64,000 nucleotides of DNA from Thalassovita mediterranea (GTDB lineage Bacteria > Pseudomonadota > Alphaproteobacteria > Caulobacterales > Hyphomonadaceae), in the NCBI GenBank assembly GCA_019448215.1, contig CP080408.1, positions 248,001-312,000 of the forward strand, in the 5' to 3' direction. The translations under genes and the position numbers were made by a program. The notes beneath the pieces were generated by a model, which did no database searches, had not been told where the DNA came from, and worked only from the letters and a program-made list of their open reading frames with translations. Of the stretch, positions 8,713 through 17,631 are shown in pieces. Position 1 is the first letter of the stretch. Every line of letters begins with the position of its first letter.

Positions 8713-9978
8713 ATGACAACGCAAGAACACACAACCCGATCCGGGACGAAGGCACCTGGAAATCCAGTAGAGGGAAGCGGCGCCTTGAAGCTCCATACAA
8801 TACAGGCCCTCCGCGCCGTCGCCGCGCTGCTCGTCCTCGTCTATCACACTCGCGCAATCGAGATGGATGCCATCATGCGCAAGGGGCTCGACGAAGCGCC
8901 CCTGCTCTCGACTTTCGTCCAGAATGGCTTCTCTGGCGTCGACTTCTTCTTTGTGATCTCCGGCTTCATCATGGTCTATGTGACCGGCAAGGTGCAGCCG
9001 CGCCTGACCACGGCTGGCGCATTTCTGTTCGCCAGGGCCGCGCGCATCTATCCGCTCTGGTGGCTCTTTGCGGCGATCATGACAGGCTATTTCTTCATGG
9101 CCTATGGCGGGGTGCCATTCGGCGCTGAGACGCTTGAGGACGGAAGCCGGATGATGCGTGAGAACTCCACGCTCCACCTCATCTATTCCTATGCCCTGCT
9201 TCCTCAGCAGACCGTACCGGTTCATGGTGTCGGCTGGACACTGGTGCACGAGATGCACTTCTATGTCGGCTTTGCACTGCTCATCCTGTTGCCACGCCGC
9301 TTCCTGCCACTCGGCCTTCTGGGCTGGGCCGCGATCATTCTGCTCGGCACGCTGACGGGCCTGCAGACCCCCGTCGCGACAGATTACCTAACACTGCTGG
9401 TCCACCCCCTTACGCTTGAATTCCTGGGTGGCTGCGCCGCAGCGCTGCTGATCTCATCAGGCAGGCGCTTCAAGCCCCTGACGATACTTATCATCGGTCT
9501 TATTACCTTCGTTACCGCCCTTTACCTGCAGCCCTACCCCACGGATTTCACACTCGGCTGGGGCCGTGTCCTCTTCTTCGGGATCCCAAGTATCCTGATC
9601 GTCTATGGTGCCGCCGCGCTGGAGGCTGAAGACCGGGTGAAGGTGCCGCGTTCCATGGTCGTGCTTGGGGACTGGTCCTATGCGCTTTACCTAGGACACA
9701 CGCTCGTGCTTAGCGGCCTTCGGCGGATCTTCGACGCGCTGGCCGCCCGCCTGCAGGGCACGGGCCTTGAGGGCCTGTTCTCGCTCGGTGCCCCCGGCAT
9801 CCTCGACAATCTGTTCTTTTATATCTGCTGCGCGGTCGCGAGCATCATATTCGCTGGCCTCGTTTTCAACCTGTTTGAAAAGCCTGCCATGGCCCTGACC
9901 GGCCGTTGGCGGAAAGACCTCTTCGAAGACACGAATGCACAGCTGAAGCCCGCCCCGATCAAAGCGGCCATCTGGTAA
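8713..9978 (+). CDS. Acyltransferase-3 family membrane protein (OafA/YrhL-like)
   Basis: Integral membrane enzyme of the family that O-acylates surface sugars or lipids; 421 residues with about ten membrane helices. Family marks: IQALRAVAALLVLVYHTR at the first helix, with the catalytic-type His of VYHTR, then SGVDFFFVISGFIMVY and ARAARIYPLWW. No C-terminal SGNH domain is present, so any second step would need another protein. The start at ATG 8713 is chosen because longer versions read back into the divergent promoter region and add no family sequence. The stop codon lies inside the gcv operon terminator. The acceptor substrate is unknown. Confidence 0.88.
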   Translation: MTTQEHTTRSGTKAPGNPVEGSGALKLHTIQALRAVAALLVLVYHTRAIEMDAIMRKGLDEAPLLSTFVQNGFSGVDFFFVISGFIMVYVTGKVQPRLTTAGAFLFARAARIYPLWWLFAAIMTGYFFMAYGGVPFGAETLEDGSRMMRENSTLHLIYSYALLPQQTVPVHGVGWTLVHEMHFYVGFALLILLPRRFLPLGLLGWAAIILLGTLTGLQTPVATDYLTLLVHPLTLEFLGGCAAALLISSGRRFKPLTILIIGLITFVTALYLQPYPTDFTLGWGRVLFFGIPSILIVYGAAALEAEDRVKVPRSMVVLGDWSYALYLGHTLVLSGLRRIFDALAARLQGTGLEGLFSLGAPGILDNLFFYICCAVASIIFAGLVFNLFEKPAMALTGRWRKDLFEDTNAQLKPAPIKAAIW

Positions 9979-10005
9979 AAAATGGCCGGGACATCGCCCG
10001 GCCAT
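9977..10005 (-). terminator. Rho-independent terminator of the glycine cleavage operon
   Basis: Stem ATGGCCGGG (9982-9990) with CCCGGCCAT (9997-10005), six-base loop, followed on the minus strand by a run of six T. It lies just after gcvPB. The acyltransferase stop codon (9976-9978) overlaps its edge. Confidence 0.88.
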
Positions 10006-10013
10006 CTCTCAAC

Positions 10014-11579
10014 TTATTCTGCCGCGATCTTGTCCGGCTCACTCCAGCGAAGCTCGGGCTTGCGCGCAGCCTGCGTCTCATCGAGGCGGCGCTTCGGCGC
10101 GAGATAAGGCGCGCCTTTCAGGCTCTCATCGCCGGCCTTGGCTTTCTCGGCGATGGAGAGAAGCGACTCGCAGAACCGGTCTAGTTCGGCTTTCGACTCC
10201 GTCTCGGTCGGCTCGATCAGCATGGCGCCATGCACAACCAGCGGGAAGTACATGGTCATCGGGTGATAGCCCTCATCGATCATCGCCTTGGCGATATCCA
10301 GCGTCTCGATTCCTTCCGCCGTGAACGCGTCAGAGAAGAGCGCTTCGTGCATGCAGTAGCCATCGAATGCTGGGGTCATCACCTTCTTGAGACGTGACTG
10401 GAGATAGTTTGCGTTCAGGACGGCATCTTCCGCCGCCTGCTTCAGGCCGTCTGCCCCGTGGCTGAGCATATAGGTCAGCGCACGCGTGAACATGCCCATC
10501 TGGCCATGGAAGGCGCAGAGGCGACCAAAGGCATCGGAGCCTTCGCCGCTGCGCTGTTCGACCAGATGGAAGACGCCGTCTTCCTCAACGACAAAAGGCA
10601 CAGGCGCAAAGTCAGCCAACGCTTCGGAGAGCACCGTCGGGCCAGCACCCGGGCCGCCCCCGCCATGCGGCGTGGAGAAGGTCTTGTGCAGGTTGATGTG
10701 CATCGCATCGACGCCAAGGTCACCCGGACGAACACGGCCGACGATGGCGTTGAAGTTCGCGCCATCGCAATAGAAATAGCCGCCAGCCTCGTGGATGAGG
10801 TCGGCAATCTCGCGAATATCGGTTTCGAACAGGCCGCACGTATTCGGGTTGGTCAGCATGATGCCTGCAATATCCGAGCTGTCGACCAGCTTCGATTTGA
10901 GGTCTTCCATGTCGACCCGGCCGCGCGCATCGGCCTTGATCTCGTCCACGGTAAAGCCGCACTGGACCGCCGTTGCCGGATTGGTGCCGTGCGCAGAGGC
11001 TGGCACCAGAACGCGCGTACGCGTCTCGATCTCGCCGCGTGCGATCAGCGCGCCGCGGATCGCCATCATACCGCAGAACTCGCCATGCGCGCCGGCCTTC
11101 GGGCTCATCGCGACGGCTGGCATGCCGGTCAGCGTCTTCAGCCATGTTGCCAGCTGGTCGATCAGCTCCAGCGCGCCCTGAACGGTCGACTGCGGCTGCA
11201 GCGGGTGGATGTCTGCAAAGCCCGGCATCCGCGCGACTTTCTCATTGAGGCGAGGATTATGCTTCATCGTGCACGAGCCGAGCGGAAACAGGCCAAGATC
11301 GATGGCATAGTTCTGCTGGCTGAGGCGCACATAGTGGCGCACTGCTTCAGGCTCTGAGAGGCCCGGCAAGCCAACGCTCTTCTTGCGAGTCACGCCGCCG
11401 AGACGGTCCATGCCGCCCTTGGGCGCTGGCAGGTCAACGCCTGTCTTAGTGGTGGAGCCTGTCTCGAAGATCAGGTCTTCGCGCTGCTGCAGGCCGCGTG
11501 AGCCCGAAACGGTCTCAATCGCTGGCTGGGCGCTTGGCGCCGACGGGCTGGTTGGACGACCTTGTGAATTCATGCTCAT
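10014..11579 (-). CDS. gcvPB: Glycine dehydrogenase (decarboxylating) subunit 2
   Basis: C-terminal half of the P-protein in its split form, 521 residues. It decarboxylates glycine with PLP and passes the aminomethyl group to lipoyl-GcvH. Seen: PLGSCTMKHNP near the N-terminal third, PASAHGTNPATA, and the PLP-lysine motif HINLHKTFSTPHGGGGPG. The first 30 residues are Ser/Pro-rich and lie outside the conserved fold; another ATG two codons in is possible. The start overlaps the stop of the preceding 103-residue gene by four bases (ATGA), giving translational coupling. It is the last gene before a strong terminator. Confidence 0.97.
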   Translation of the reverse strand: MSMNSQGRPTSPSAPSAQPAIETVSGSRGLQQREDLIFETGSTTKTGVDLPAPKGGMDRLGGVTRKKSVGLPGLSEPEAVRHYVRLSQQNYAIDLGLFPLGSCTMKHNPRLNEKVARMPGFADIHPLQPQSTVQGALELIDQLATWLKTLTGMPAVAMSPKAGAHGEFCGMMAIRGALIARGEIETRTRVLVPASAHGTNPATAVQCGFTVDEIKADARGRVDMEDLKSKLVDSSDIAGIMLTNPNTCGLFETDIREIADLIHEAGGYFYCDGANFNAIVGRVRPGDLGVDAMHINLHKTFSTPHGGGGPGAGPTVLSEALADFAPVPFVVEEDGVFHLVEQRSGEGSDAFGRLCAFHGQMGMFTRALTYMLSHGADGLKQAAEDAVLNANYLQSRLKKVMTPAFDGYCMHEALFSDAFTAEGIETLDIAKAMIDEGYHPMTMYFPLVVHGAMLIEPTETESKAELDRFCESLLSIAEKAKAGDESLKGAPYLAPKRRLDETQAARKPELRWSEPDKIAAE

Positions 11580-11887
11580 GCCTGAGCCTCCACGAAATGC
11601 TGGGTGTTTGGTCCGAATGTCTCTTTCAGACGCTTGTTGGCTGCGCTGACATGGATGGCGCCGAGGGCAAGGATTTCCCGGCGCAGATCAGCATAGAGTT
11701 TCTTGAAGTCCTGAGGGTCGCGCCAGGTTTCGGGATCGTCATAGATCTCCTGAAACTGGGACTTTCGGCGGCTGATCGCCGCCTTGTCGGCGCCCATGCG
11801 CAGGAAGATCTCCTCAAGGAAATCCTCATACTCACGGATCGCCCGCTTATGCTCCCAGGCTTCCTGATGCTGGGGGGCTTCGCTCAT
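11576..11887 (-). CDS. Small uncharacterised protein encoded between gcvPA and gcvPB
   Basis: 103 residues, charged and mostly helical ([36 protein letters not shown]), with no signal peptide or membrane segment. I do not recognise a family. The start is set by context: ATG 11887 overlaps the gcvPA stop (ATGA) and its own stop overlaps the gcvPB start (ATGA), so it is translated in a coupled chain with the two P-protein subunits. This implies near-equimolar synthesis. A role in assembly or activity of glycine dehydrogenase is inference from position only. Confidence 0.8.
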   Translation of the reverse strand: MSEAPQHQEAWEHKRAIREYEDFLEEIFLRMGADKAAISRRKSQFQEIYDDPETWRDPQDFKKLYADLRREILALGAIHVSAANKRLKETFGPNTQHFVEAQA

Positions 11888-13230
11888 GCCAGCACCTTTG
11901 CCAGCGCGCCTGCATAGGCCTTGATGTCGGCCTCGCTCGTGCATTCAGTCGCGGCAGCGATGATGACATCGTCGAGGCCCTTGCCCGGATAGAGGCGCGA
12001 GGCACGCACACCGCCAACGACACCAAGTCCGTCCAGCTTCTCAAGCACGTCGCCTGCATCGCCTGGAATACGGAATGCAAACTCATTGAAGAAGCGCGGT
12101 GTCAGGAGTTCGACGCCAGACACACCTTCAAGCGCATCAGCCAGCATGCAGGCGGCTTCATGGTTGAGCTGTGCCAGATGACCAAGGCCCTTCTCGCCGA
12201 GCAGCGTCATGTGCGCCGTGAAGGCCAGCGTACAGAGGCCCGCATTGGTGCAGATGTTCGATGTCGCCTTGTCGCGGCGGATGTGCTGCTCGCGCGTTGA
12301 GAGCGTCAGCACGAAACCGCGATTGCCGTCGGCATCGACTGTCTCGCCGCAGAGCCGTCCAGGCATCTGCCGCATCAGCTTTTTCGAGCAGGCGAAAAGT
12401 CCGACATAAGGGCCGCCAAAGTTGAGCGCATTGCCAATGGACTGGCCTTCGCCAACCGCGATGTCGGCGCCCATTTCGCCCGGCGGCATGGTCATACCGA
12501 GGGAGACAGCTTCGGTGAAGACAGATACCAGAAGCGCTTTCTTCTCGTGCGCAGCGTCTGCAACCGGCGTCAGATCAGTGACAGTACCGAAGACGTTCGG
12601 GCTCTGGCCGATAACGCAGGCCGTCTCGTCATCGACAGCCTCTGCGAGCGCGAGTTCTGCATCGATACCGGGGGCCAGCTGGACAATCTCGATGCCCTGC
12701 GCCTCACAGACGGTGCGGGTTGCAGCGGCATAATGCGGATGCAGACCGCCTGACAGGATGACCTTCTGGCGCCGCGTCACACGGCACGCCATGACAGCAG
12801 CTTCCGCGCAGGCGGTTGAGCCATCATACATGGACGCATTCGCGACTTCCATCGCGGTCAGCGCCGCGACCTGGCTCTGGAATTCGAACAGGGTCTGCAG
12901 CGTGCCCTGCGCAATTTCAGGCTGGTAGGGCGTATAGGTCGTTAGGAATTCGGACCGCTGGATGATGTGGTCCACAGTTGCCGGAACATGGTGCTTGTAA
13001 GCGCCGCAACCGACAAAGAACGGCCCCTCAGAGGCTGTCCGGTTCTTGGCCGCCAGCGCGCCCATATGGCGCTCGACGGCAAGCTCCCCCTGATGATCAG
13101 GCAGGCCGGCAATCTTGCCGCCGAGGCGCGCAGCCTCAGGCACATCGGTGTAGAAATCATCGATGGAGGCTGCACCAATCGTGGCCAGCATCTCCTTGCG
13201 GTCTTCAGGTGTCAGGGGGAGGTAGCGCAT
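11884..13230 (-). CDS. gcvPA: Glycine dehydrogenase (decarboxylating) subunit 1
   Basis: N-terminal half of the split P-protein, 448 residues, the usual length. It starts [19 protein letters not shown], and shows [30 protein letters not shown] and [16 protein letters not shown], all strongly conserved in GcvPA. It pairs with GcvPB to form the active dimer. It lies 3 bases after gcvH and overlaps the next small gene by four bases. The start is unambiguous from the conserved N-terminus. Confidence 0.97.
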   Translation of the reverse strand: MRYLPLTPEDRKEMLATIGAASIDDFYTDVPEAARLGGKIAGLPDHQGELAVERHMGALAAKNRTASEGPFFVGCGAYKHHVPATVDHIIQRSEFLTTYTPYQPEIAQGTLQTLFEFQSQVAALTAMEVANASMYDGSTACAEAAVMACRVTRRQKVILSGGLHPHYAAATRTVCEAQGIEIVQLAPGIDAELALAEAVDDETACVIGQSPNVFGTVTDLTPVADAAHEKKALLVSVFTEAVSLGMTMPPGEMGADIAVGEGQSIGNALNFGGPYVGLFACSKKLMRQMPGRLCGETVDADGNRGFVLTLSTREQHIRRDKATSNICTNAGLCTLAFTAHMTLLGEKGLGHLAQLNHEAACMLADALEGVSGVELLTPRFFNEFAFRIPGDAGDVLEKLDGLGVVGGVRASRLYPGKGLDDVIIAAATECTSEADIKAYAGALAKVLA

Positions 13231-13233
13231 GTT

Positions 13234-13623
13234 TTATTGGCCTTTGCAGAACTCGAAATAGGCGTCCTTGTCCATCAGGTTGCGGGTCTCGGCGCCGTCA
13301 GAGAATTTGATCACGCAGAACCAGCCTTCGCCTTCAGGATGCTCGTTCACTGTCTCAGGGGAGTCAGCGAGCGCGCTGTTGGTGTCGATCACTTCACCAG
13401 AGAGCGGCGCATAGACATCAGAGGCGGCTTTCACACTCTCCACGACGGCCATCTCGTCACCCTTCTTGAAAGTCTTGCCGACTTCCGGTGTCTCGACGAA
13501 GACAACGTCGCCAAGCTGTTCGGCGGCGTAACGGGTGATGCCGACCGTTGCGAGGTCGCCGTGAACGGTGACCCATTCATGGTCTTCGGTATAGAAGGTG
13601 GTCTGCTGGGTGAATTGCGTCAT
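13234..13623 (-). CDS. gcvH: Glycine cleavage system H protein
   Basis: Lipoyl carrier of the glycine cleavage complex, 129 residues. The lipoyl-lysine is Lys65 in [14 protein letters not shown]; other family marks are TEDHEWVTV near the N-terminus and [20 protein letters not shown] 13623 gives the standard length; a longer frame back to 13752 is unsupported. The gene is 13 bases after gcvT and 3 before gcvPA. LplA/LipB-type enzymes that would load it are not in the window. Confidence 0.97.
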   Translation of the reverse strand: MTQFTQQTTFYTEDHEWVTVHGDLATVGITRYAAEQLGDVVFVETPEVGKTFKKGDEMAVVESVKAASDVYAPLSGEVIDTNSALADSPETVNEHPEGEGWFCVIKFSDGAETRNLMDKDAYFEFCKGQ

Positions 13624-13636
13624 CTGGCGAGTATCC

Positions 13637-14791
13637 TCAACGTTTGTAGTTTGGTTGTACGAATGGCAGGGCAGCGACCTCTCCGGCGCGGGCCTTGCCG
13701 CGCACCATGAGGTCAATCTTCGTTCCGGGCTCGGCGAGGTCGGCGCGCACATAGCCCATGGCGACAGGCCCGTCCGTGCTGGGGCCGAAGCCGCCGGACG
13801 TCACCATGCCGACAAGCTCTCCGTCGACATGGATCTCGGTGCCTTCACGCGCTGGCGCGCGCTCCAGCGGCAGGATGCCAACGCGCTTCTCGGCCGGGCC
13901 GTCAGCGATCTGTTTCAGGATTTTCTCCGCGCCGGGAAAATCAGCGCGCTCGCGGCGCGACTTCTGGATGACCCATTGCAGGTCTGCCTCGACCGGCGTG
14001 CGGCTCGTATCCATGTCGTGGCCATAGAGACAAAGCCCTGCCTCAAGGCGGAGGCTGTCGCGTGCACCAAGACCGATCGGCTTGACGCGCTCATCAGCGA
14101 GCAGGCCGCGCACATAGGCAAGGCCGGTCTCGTTGTTCGGTAGCAGCAGCTCGAACCCGTCCTCGCCCGTGTAGCCACAGCGCGAGACCATATAGCGCTC
14201 ACCATCTTTCTGGACGTGGGCACAGCGCATGAAGCTCAGCTCAGCCGCTTCCGGGAAATGTGGGATCAGGACCGCTTCAGCCTCAGGCCCCTGGAGGGCG
14301 ACGAGGATACGGTCGTCAGCGGTCTGTAGCTCTGCTTCGCCCGCCAGCTTCTCGCGGATAAGCGCCCAGTCGTCATGCTTCACCGCGCCATTGACGACGA
14401 TGTAGAGCATCCCGTCCAGACTGGCGTCAGGCATGCGGGTGATGATGAGGTCATCGAGAATGCCGCCCTCATCATTCAGCAACACGGTCAGGCGCCCCTG
14501 CCCCGGCTTCAGTGTCGAGATCGCGCTTGGCACGAGACGCTCGATGAGCGCAGAAATCTTCTCATGCGCACCCGGCTGGCCGAGACCTTCCTTCAGATAG
14601 AGAAAGCACGGCCCCATATGAGAAACGTCGAAGAGGCCAGCATGCTCGCGGGTCCAGAGGTGTTCAGGCTTCACGCCCTCGAACTGGACCGGCATCTCAT
14701 AGCCGGCGAACGGCACCATCTTGCCGCCATGCTCCTGGTGGAGATCATAGAGCGGTGTTCTGCGAAGTGTATCGATTGATTGGTCAGCCAT
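13637..14791 (-). CDS. gcvT: Aminomethyltransferase (glycine cleavage T protein)
   Basis: Transfers the methylene group from aminomethyl-GcvH to tetrahydrofolate and releases ammonia; 384 residues. Seen: [24 protein letters not shown] with the folate-binding Asp region, [18 protein letters not shown] and [22 protein letters not shown] 14791 begins MADQSID; a further in-frame ATG lies five codons upstream at 14806. It is the first gene of the operon and lies directly behind a tandem glycine riboswitch. Its product, 5,10-methylene-THF, is a substrate of FolD encoded at 36 kb. Confidence 0.97.
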   Translation of the reverse strand: MADQSIDTLRRTPLYDLHQEHGGKMVPFAGYEMPVQFEGVKPEHLWTREHAGLFDVSHMGPCFLYLKEGLGQPGAHEKISALIERLVPSAISTLKPGQGRLTVLLNDEGGILDDLIITRMPDASLDGMLYIVVNGAVKHDDWALIREKLAGEAELQTADDRILVALQGPEAEAVLIPHFPEAAELSFMRCAHVQKDGERYMVSRCGYTGEDGFELLLPNNETGLAYVRGLLADERVKPIGLGARDSLRLEAGLCLYGHDMDTSRTPVEADLQWVIQKSRRERADFPGAEKILKQIADGPAEKRVGILPLERAPAREGTEIHVDGELVGMVTSGGFGPSTDGPVAMGYVRADLAEPGTKIDLMVRGKARAGEVAALPFVQPNYKR

Positions 14792-14835
14792 GGCACCCTT
14801 TGACATTGGTAACGGCCGTCCACTCCGGATGATCC

Positions 14836-15072
14836 GGATGGTTGGCCGCCCCCGCTGTCTCGGTGCCTGAGAGATTCCGCCTCCTTCGACTTCGCTCAAG
14901 GTGAGGAGGTCGAAGCGGCTTGCTCCTTCGGCGAGGCCTGCTGCGGGTCTTCTGATGGCCCGCTTGCCTCTTTCCAGCGTTTAGGTCTCTCCCGGTCCTT
15001 TTGCCTGAGCGTTTCCGGGGCGGTTGCGCCTTCGGCGGCAGGCACAAGGACCTGCTCTCTCCCGGGAGGGAG
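14836..15072 (-). promoter_or_regulatory. Tandem glycine riboswitch upstream of gcvT
   Basis: Two glycine aptamers lie in series on the minus strand. Aptamer 1 (about 14990-15072) has GCCGAAGGCGCAA and then CTCAGGCAAAAGGACCGGG. Aptamer 2 (about 14840-14985) has GCCGAAGGAGCAA and then CTCTCAGGCACCGAGAC. These are the two conserved cores of the glycine aptamer, and the tandem arrangement ahead of gcvT is the classic one, normally switching the operon on when glycine is abundant. The P3-type stem of aptamer 2 is enlarged by a dispersed repeat (14882-14905). Boundaries are approximate; no clear expression-platform terminator was seen between aptamer 2 and the gcvT start, so control of translation initiation is possible. 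Confidence 0.92.
14882..14905 (-). repeat. Dispersed repeat copy inside glycine aptamer 2
   Basis: 24 bases matching the repeat at 60186-60209 with two mismatches (core TTGAGCGAAGTCGAAGGA here, CTGAGCGAAGTCGAAGGA there, read on the minus strand). It forms the tip of the variable stem between the two conserved aptamer segments: outer CCGC/GCGG pairs, then TTCGAC/GTCGAA. Confidence 0.7.
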
Positions 15073-15151
15073 TCATCACTTGAGGTGCAAACTATTTCGG
15101 ATTCAGCATCCCGGCAAGCACAACGTCGCCTCGATCTGACTCCAGTTTGCA

Positions 15152-15179
15152 GCCTGACCTGATCTTGGGCAGGTCAGGC
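15152..15179 (-). terminator. Hairpin after the acyl-CoA dehydrogenase gene
   Basis: Perfect 10-bp stem GCCTGACCTG (15152-15161) with CAGGTCAGGC (15170-15179) and an eight-base loop, 12 bases past the stop codon. No T run follows on the minus strand, so it is a weak or factor-assisted terminator, or an mRNA-end stabilising structure. Confidence 0.5.
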
Positions 15180-15191
15180 CACTCCGGGCAA

Positions 15192-16502
15192 TTAGCGGAC
15201 GGCGAAGTCGAACGGCTCGTTGCGGTTCTTGCCCTTGTTCGGGCCCATGAAGCCGAAGAGGTGGCCGGCGACCTTGCGCATCTGGATCTCCTCGGAGCCT
15301 TCCGTGATCCGGTAGCGGCGGTGGTGACGGTAGATGTGCTCGAACGGCTTGTGGCGCGAATAACCCATGCCGCCATGCACCTGCATGGCGCGGTCGGCCG
15401 CATCACAGCAGAGCCGGTTGGCGTAGTAGTTACACATCGAAACCTTGTCGGAGAGATAGATTGCGACGTCTGGCTTGGACATCTGGTCGATCTCCCAGGC
15501 CGTCTTGAAGATCAGGAGGCGCAGCATCTCTGCCTGCGTCGCAAGCTCCACAAGCGGGAACTGGATCGCCTGATTGTGCGAGAGCGCCTTGCCGAACGGC
15601 TTGCGTTCATTGGCATAGTTGATCGCTTCGGTGATGCAGTACATCGCCGCACCGACAGAGCTTGCAGCCTGGCGGATACGGTTCTCGTGGACAAAGTGCT
15701 GGGCGAGCGCGAGGCCGCCTTCCGGCGGACCGAAGACCGCATCTTCCGGCACCCAGAGGTCCTTGATGTAGAAGCGCGCGTGGTCGGTCGGCATGTTGAA
15801 CGTCCACATATACTCGTCGATCTCGATCGCCGGGTCGCGGGCTGGCGTGATGAGGCAGGTAATGCCCTTCGCGTCGCCATCATTCCCGGACGTACGGCAG
15901 AACATCATGATGTGGGACGCGGCATGCATACCCGTGATCCACATCTTCGCGCCATTGATCAGCCAGCCATCCTTGCCGTCTTTCTTGTGACGCACAGCGC
16001 GGGTTTCCATGTGCGTGGCGTCAGAGCCGTGGTCAGGCTCCGTCAGGCCGAAGCAGGCGCGGAACTCACCCTTTAGGGCCGCATCTGCGAGGTGCTTCTG
16101 ATCCGGACGGGCAAAGTCCCGCAGCATCAGGATCTGAGGGAAGTTGCCGACGATTGAGTGCTCGTTCTGCAGGTCATTGTGCAGGCCGAGACCCTTGCGC
16201 GCGAAATGCTCGCGGATGATCGCCATGCCAAGATTGGAACCGTCCTGACCGCCAAACTCCTTCGGCAATGCATAGCGAAGGTGCCCTGCCTCATCGGCGA
16301 GCTTGCGGGCCTGACGCAGCAGGTCTTCCCATTCAGGCCGGGGAAGCCCGTCATTGTCAAAATCCGTTCGGGCCCATTCGCGGCGATGGTCGAAGAAGCG
16401 GATATTGTCGTCCTTGTTCTCGAGCGGCTTGATCTTCTCTTCGATGAAGTTGTCGAGCACGACGAGATAGTCGGCGATGTCCTGCGGAATGTTGAAGTCC
16501 AT
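15192..16502 (-). CDS. Acyl-CoA dehydrogenase family protein
   Basis: FAD enzyme of 436 residues that introduces the alpha-beta double bond in acyl-CoAs or a related substrate. Seen: an N-terminal helical domain, FGLTEPDHGSDATHMET and WITGMHAASHIMMFCRT in the beta domain, and the C-terminal helical domain with QVHGGMGYSRHKPFEHIYR and ITEGSEEIQMRKVAG. It is 40-50 residues longer than short-chain enzymes, mostly at the N-terminus (FIEEKIKPLENKDD), resembling the ACAD10/11-like group. ATG 16502 has GGGAGG 8 bases upstream. The chain-length preference cannot be read from sequence. Confidence 0.9.
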   Translation of the reverse strand: MDFNIPQDIADYLVVLDNFIEEKIKPLENKDDNIRFFDHRREWARTDFDNDGLPRPEWEDLLRQARKLADEAGHLRYALPKEFGGQDGSNLGMAIIREHFARKGLGLHNDLQNEHSIVGNFPQILMLRDFARPDQKHLADAALKGEFRACFGLTEPDHGSDATHMETRAVRHKKDGKDGWLINGAKMWITGMHAASHIMMFCRTSGNDGDAKGITCLITPARDPAIEIDEYMWTFNMPTDHARFYIKDLWVPEDAVFGPPEGGLALAQHFVHENRIRQAASSVGAAMYCITEAINYANERKPFGKALSHNQAIQFPLVELATQAEMLRLLIFKTAWEIDQMSKPDVAIYLSDKVSMCNYYANRLCCDAADRAMQVHGGMGYSRHKPFEHIYRHHRRYRITEGSEEIQMRKVAGHLFGFMGPNKGKNRNEPFDFAVR

Positions 16503-16678
16503 GTGAAACCTCCCTGGCGCTTGGGCGCGATCTGATCTGTTTACGCTCAAGGATACCGGGCCCGTGGGGGGCATCAATGCGGGCCGTCGCGTCAAGCCAC
16601 AGAAGATTTTTTGCGCTCGATTGCGTGATCTGACGGCCTCCCACGGCGGGGTTGCGCCATTTTGCCATCACTGAATGA

Positions 16679-16706
16679 TTGACATTTTATTCAGCGCTCA
16701 TAAATA
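16679..16706 (+). promoter_or_regulatory. Probable sigma-70 promoter for the CC_3452-family gene
   Basis: A perfect -35 box TTGACA at 16679-16684, a 16-base spacer and TAAATA at 16701-16706, in an A/T-rich stretch 60 bases before the ATG. This is the clearest consensus promoter seen in the window. Confidence 0.5.
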
Positions 16707-16766
16707 GCCTGTGTAGAGTAAGACCAAAAACAAGATCTTCCGCCCAAGCCTGAAAGGTTTCCTCCC

Positions 16767-17069
16767 ATGATCCGCTCTATCGCTCTCTCTGCCGCATTCG
16801 CAGCCATCGCCCTGCCGGCAGCTGCTGGTACGGCTTTCACCGCAAAGCTCGCTGCGCCTGCAGACAGCCCGTCCAGCGTTGTCGCTGCCAGCGCCGTCTG
16901 GACTTGCAAAGCAGACACCTGCGTTGCTGAACTCAACCGCCGCACCGCAACCGTGCGTACCTGCAAGAAAGTCGCCTCTGAAGTTGGCGTACTCGCTTCC
17001 TTTGGCTCTGCCGACGACCGCCTCTCCGAGGAAGACTTGGCTGAGTGCAACAAGGCAGCCAAGGACTAA
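16767..17069 (+). CDS. CC_3452-family secreted small protein
   Basis: 100 residues with a clean signal peptide (MIRSIALSAAFAAIALPAAAG) and a short mature domain with four Cys: AVWTCKADTCVAELNRR and VRTCKK, then AECNKAAKD near the end. This matches the CC_3452 family, small periplasmic proteins of unknown function found in Caulobacterales, sphingomonads and relatives. The Cys spacing suggests two disulfides. It is a single-gene unit between a good promoter and a strong terminator. Confidence 0.85.
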   Translation: MIRSIALSAAFAAIALPAAAGTAFTAKLAAPADSPSSVVAASAVWTCKADTCVAELNRRTATVRTCKKVASEVGVLASFGSADDRLSEEDLAECNKAAKD

Positions 17070-17099
17070 GTAAGCTTCATCTCACTCTCTGAATGAACT

Positions 17100-17131
17100 T
17101 GCCGCCCTTCACAAAAGGGCGGCACTTTTTT
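17100..17131 (+). terminator. Rho-independent terminator after the CC_3452-family gene
   Basis: Perfect 10-bp stem TGCCGCCCTT (17100-17109) with AAGGGCGGCA (17115-17124), five-base loop, then C and six T. Confidence 0.93.
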
Positions 17132-17147
17132 GTTTGGGCGAGAGCAA

Positions 17148-17549
17148 TCACGTTCCGGTTTCCGAGGGCTGCTTTTTCGGCTCCCACAACTCAACCTTGC
17201 GCCCATCAGGGTCCATCAACCAGGCAAAGCTTCCATAATCATGGTCTTCGCGCGGCTGGACAGGCGAAACACCTGCCGCTTCAGCCTGCTTGAGAACGCC
17301 ACTGAGGTCATCGACCATCAGGTTGAACATCACATCGTGGTCGGATGGCTTGAAATAGTCGCTGTCCGCCTTGAAGGGCGCGAAGATGGTCATCGCGCCT
17401 TTCGGGAAGGCCTTCGCAGAGTCTGCATGGCTGAACGAGATGCCATATTCCGACGCCTCAATGCCGAGCACACTCGTATACCAGGTCTTCGTCGCCTCTG
17501 CGTCCTTGCAAAGGAAGAAAATACCGCCCACCCCGATCACTCTTGCCAA
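17148..17549 (-). CDS. VOC-family (glyoxalase/bleomycin-resistance fold) protein
   Basis: 133 residues with one pair of VOC beta-alpha-beta modules: GGIFFLCKDAEATKTWYTSVLG at the N-terminus (first half) and FAWLMDPDGRKVELWEP at the C-terminus. The final Glu (ELWEP) is at the usual metal-ligand position, and His in SDHDVMFNLMV could be another. The start is TTG at 17549: GGGAGG lies 5 bases upstream and the protein then begins at the first VOC strand. A longer ATG frame adds unrelated residues. It is divergent from the dehalogenase. Substrate unknown. Confidence 0.82.
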   Translation of the reverse strand: MARVIGVGGIFFLCKDAEATKTWYTSVLGIEASEYGISFSHADSAKAFPKGAMTIFAPFKADSDYFKPSDHDVMFNLMVDDLSGVLKQAEAAGVSPVQPREDHDYGSFAWLMDPDGRKVELWEPKKQPSETGT

Positions 17550-17631
17550 TTGAACCTCCCATCCTAAAGCTTTGCGGCAAGTCTGGCCCACAAACCGCAA
17601 AGAGGCCAGCGCGATGGGAGGATTGTGCGAT

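Noticed and set aside
15147-16076. A 309-codon open frame opposite the acyl-CoA dehydrogenase
   Set aside because: No motif, and the minus-strand frame carries all acyl-CoA dehydrogenase signatures.
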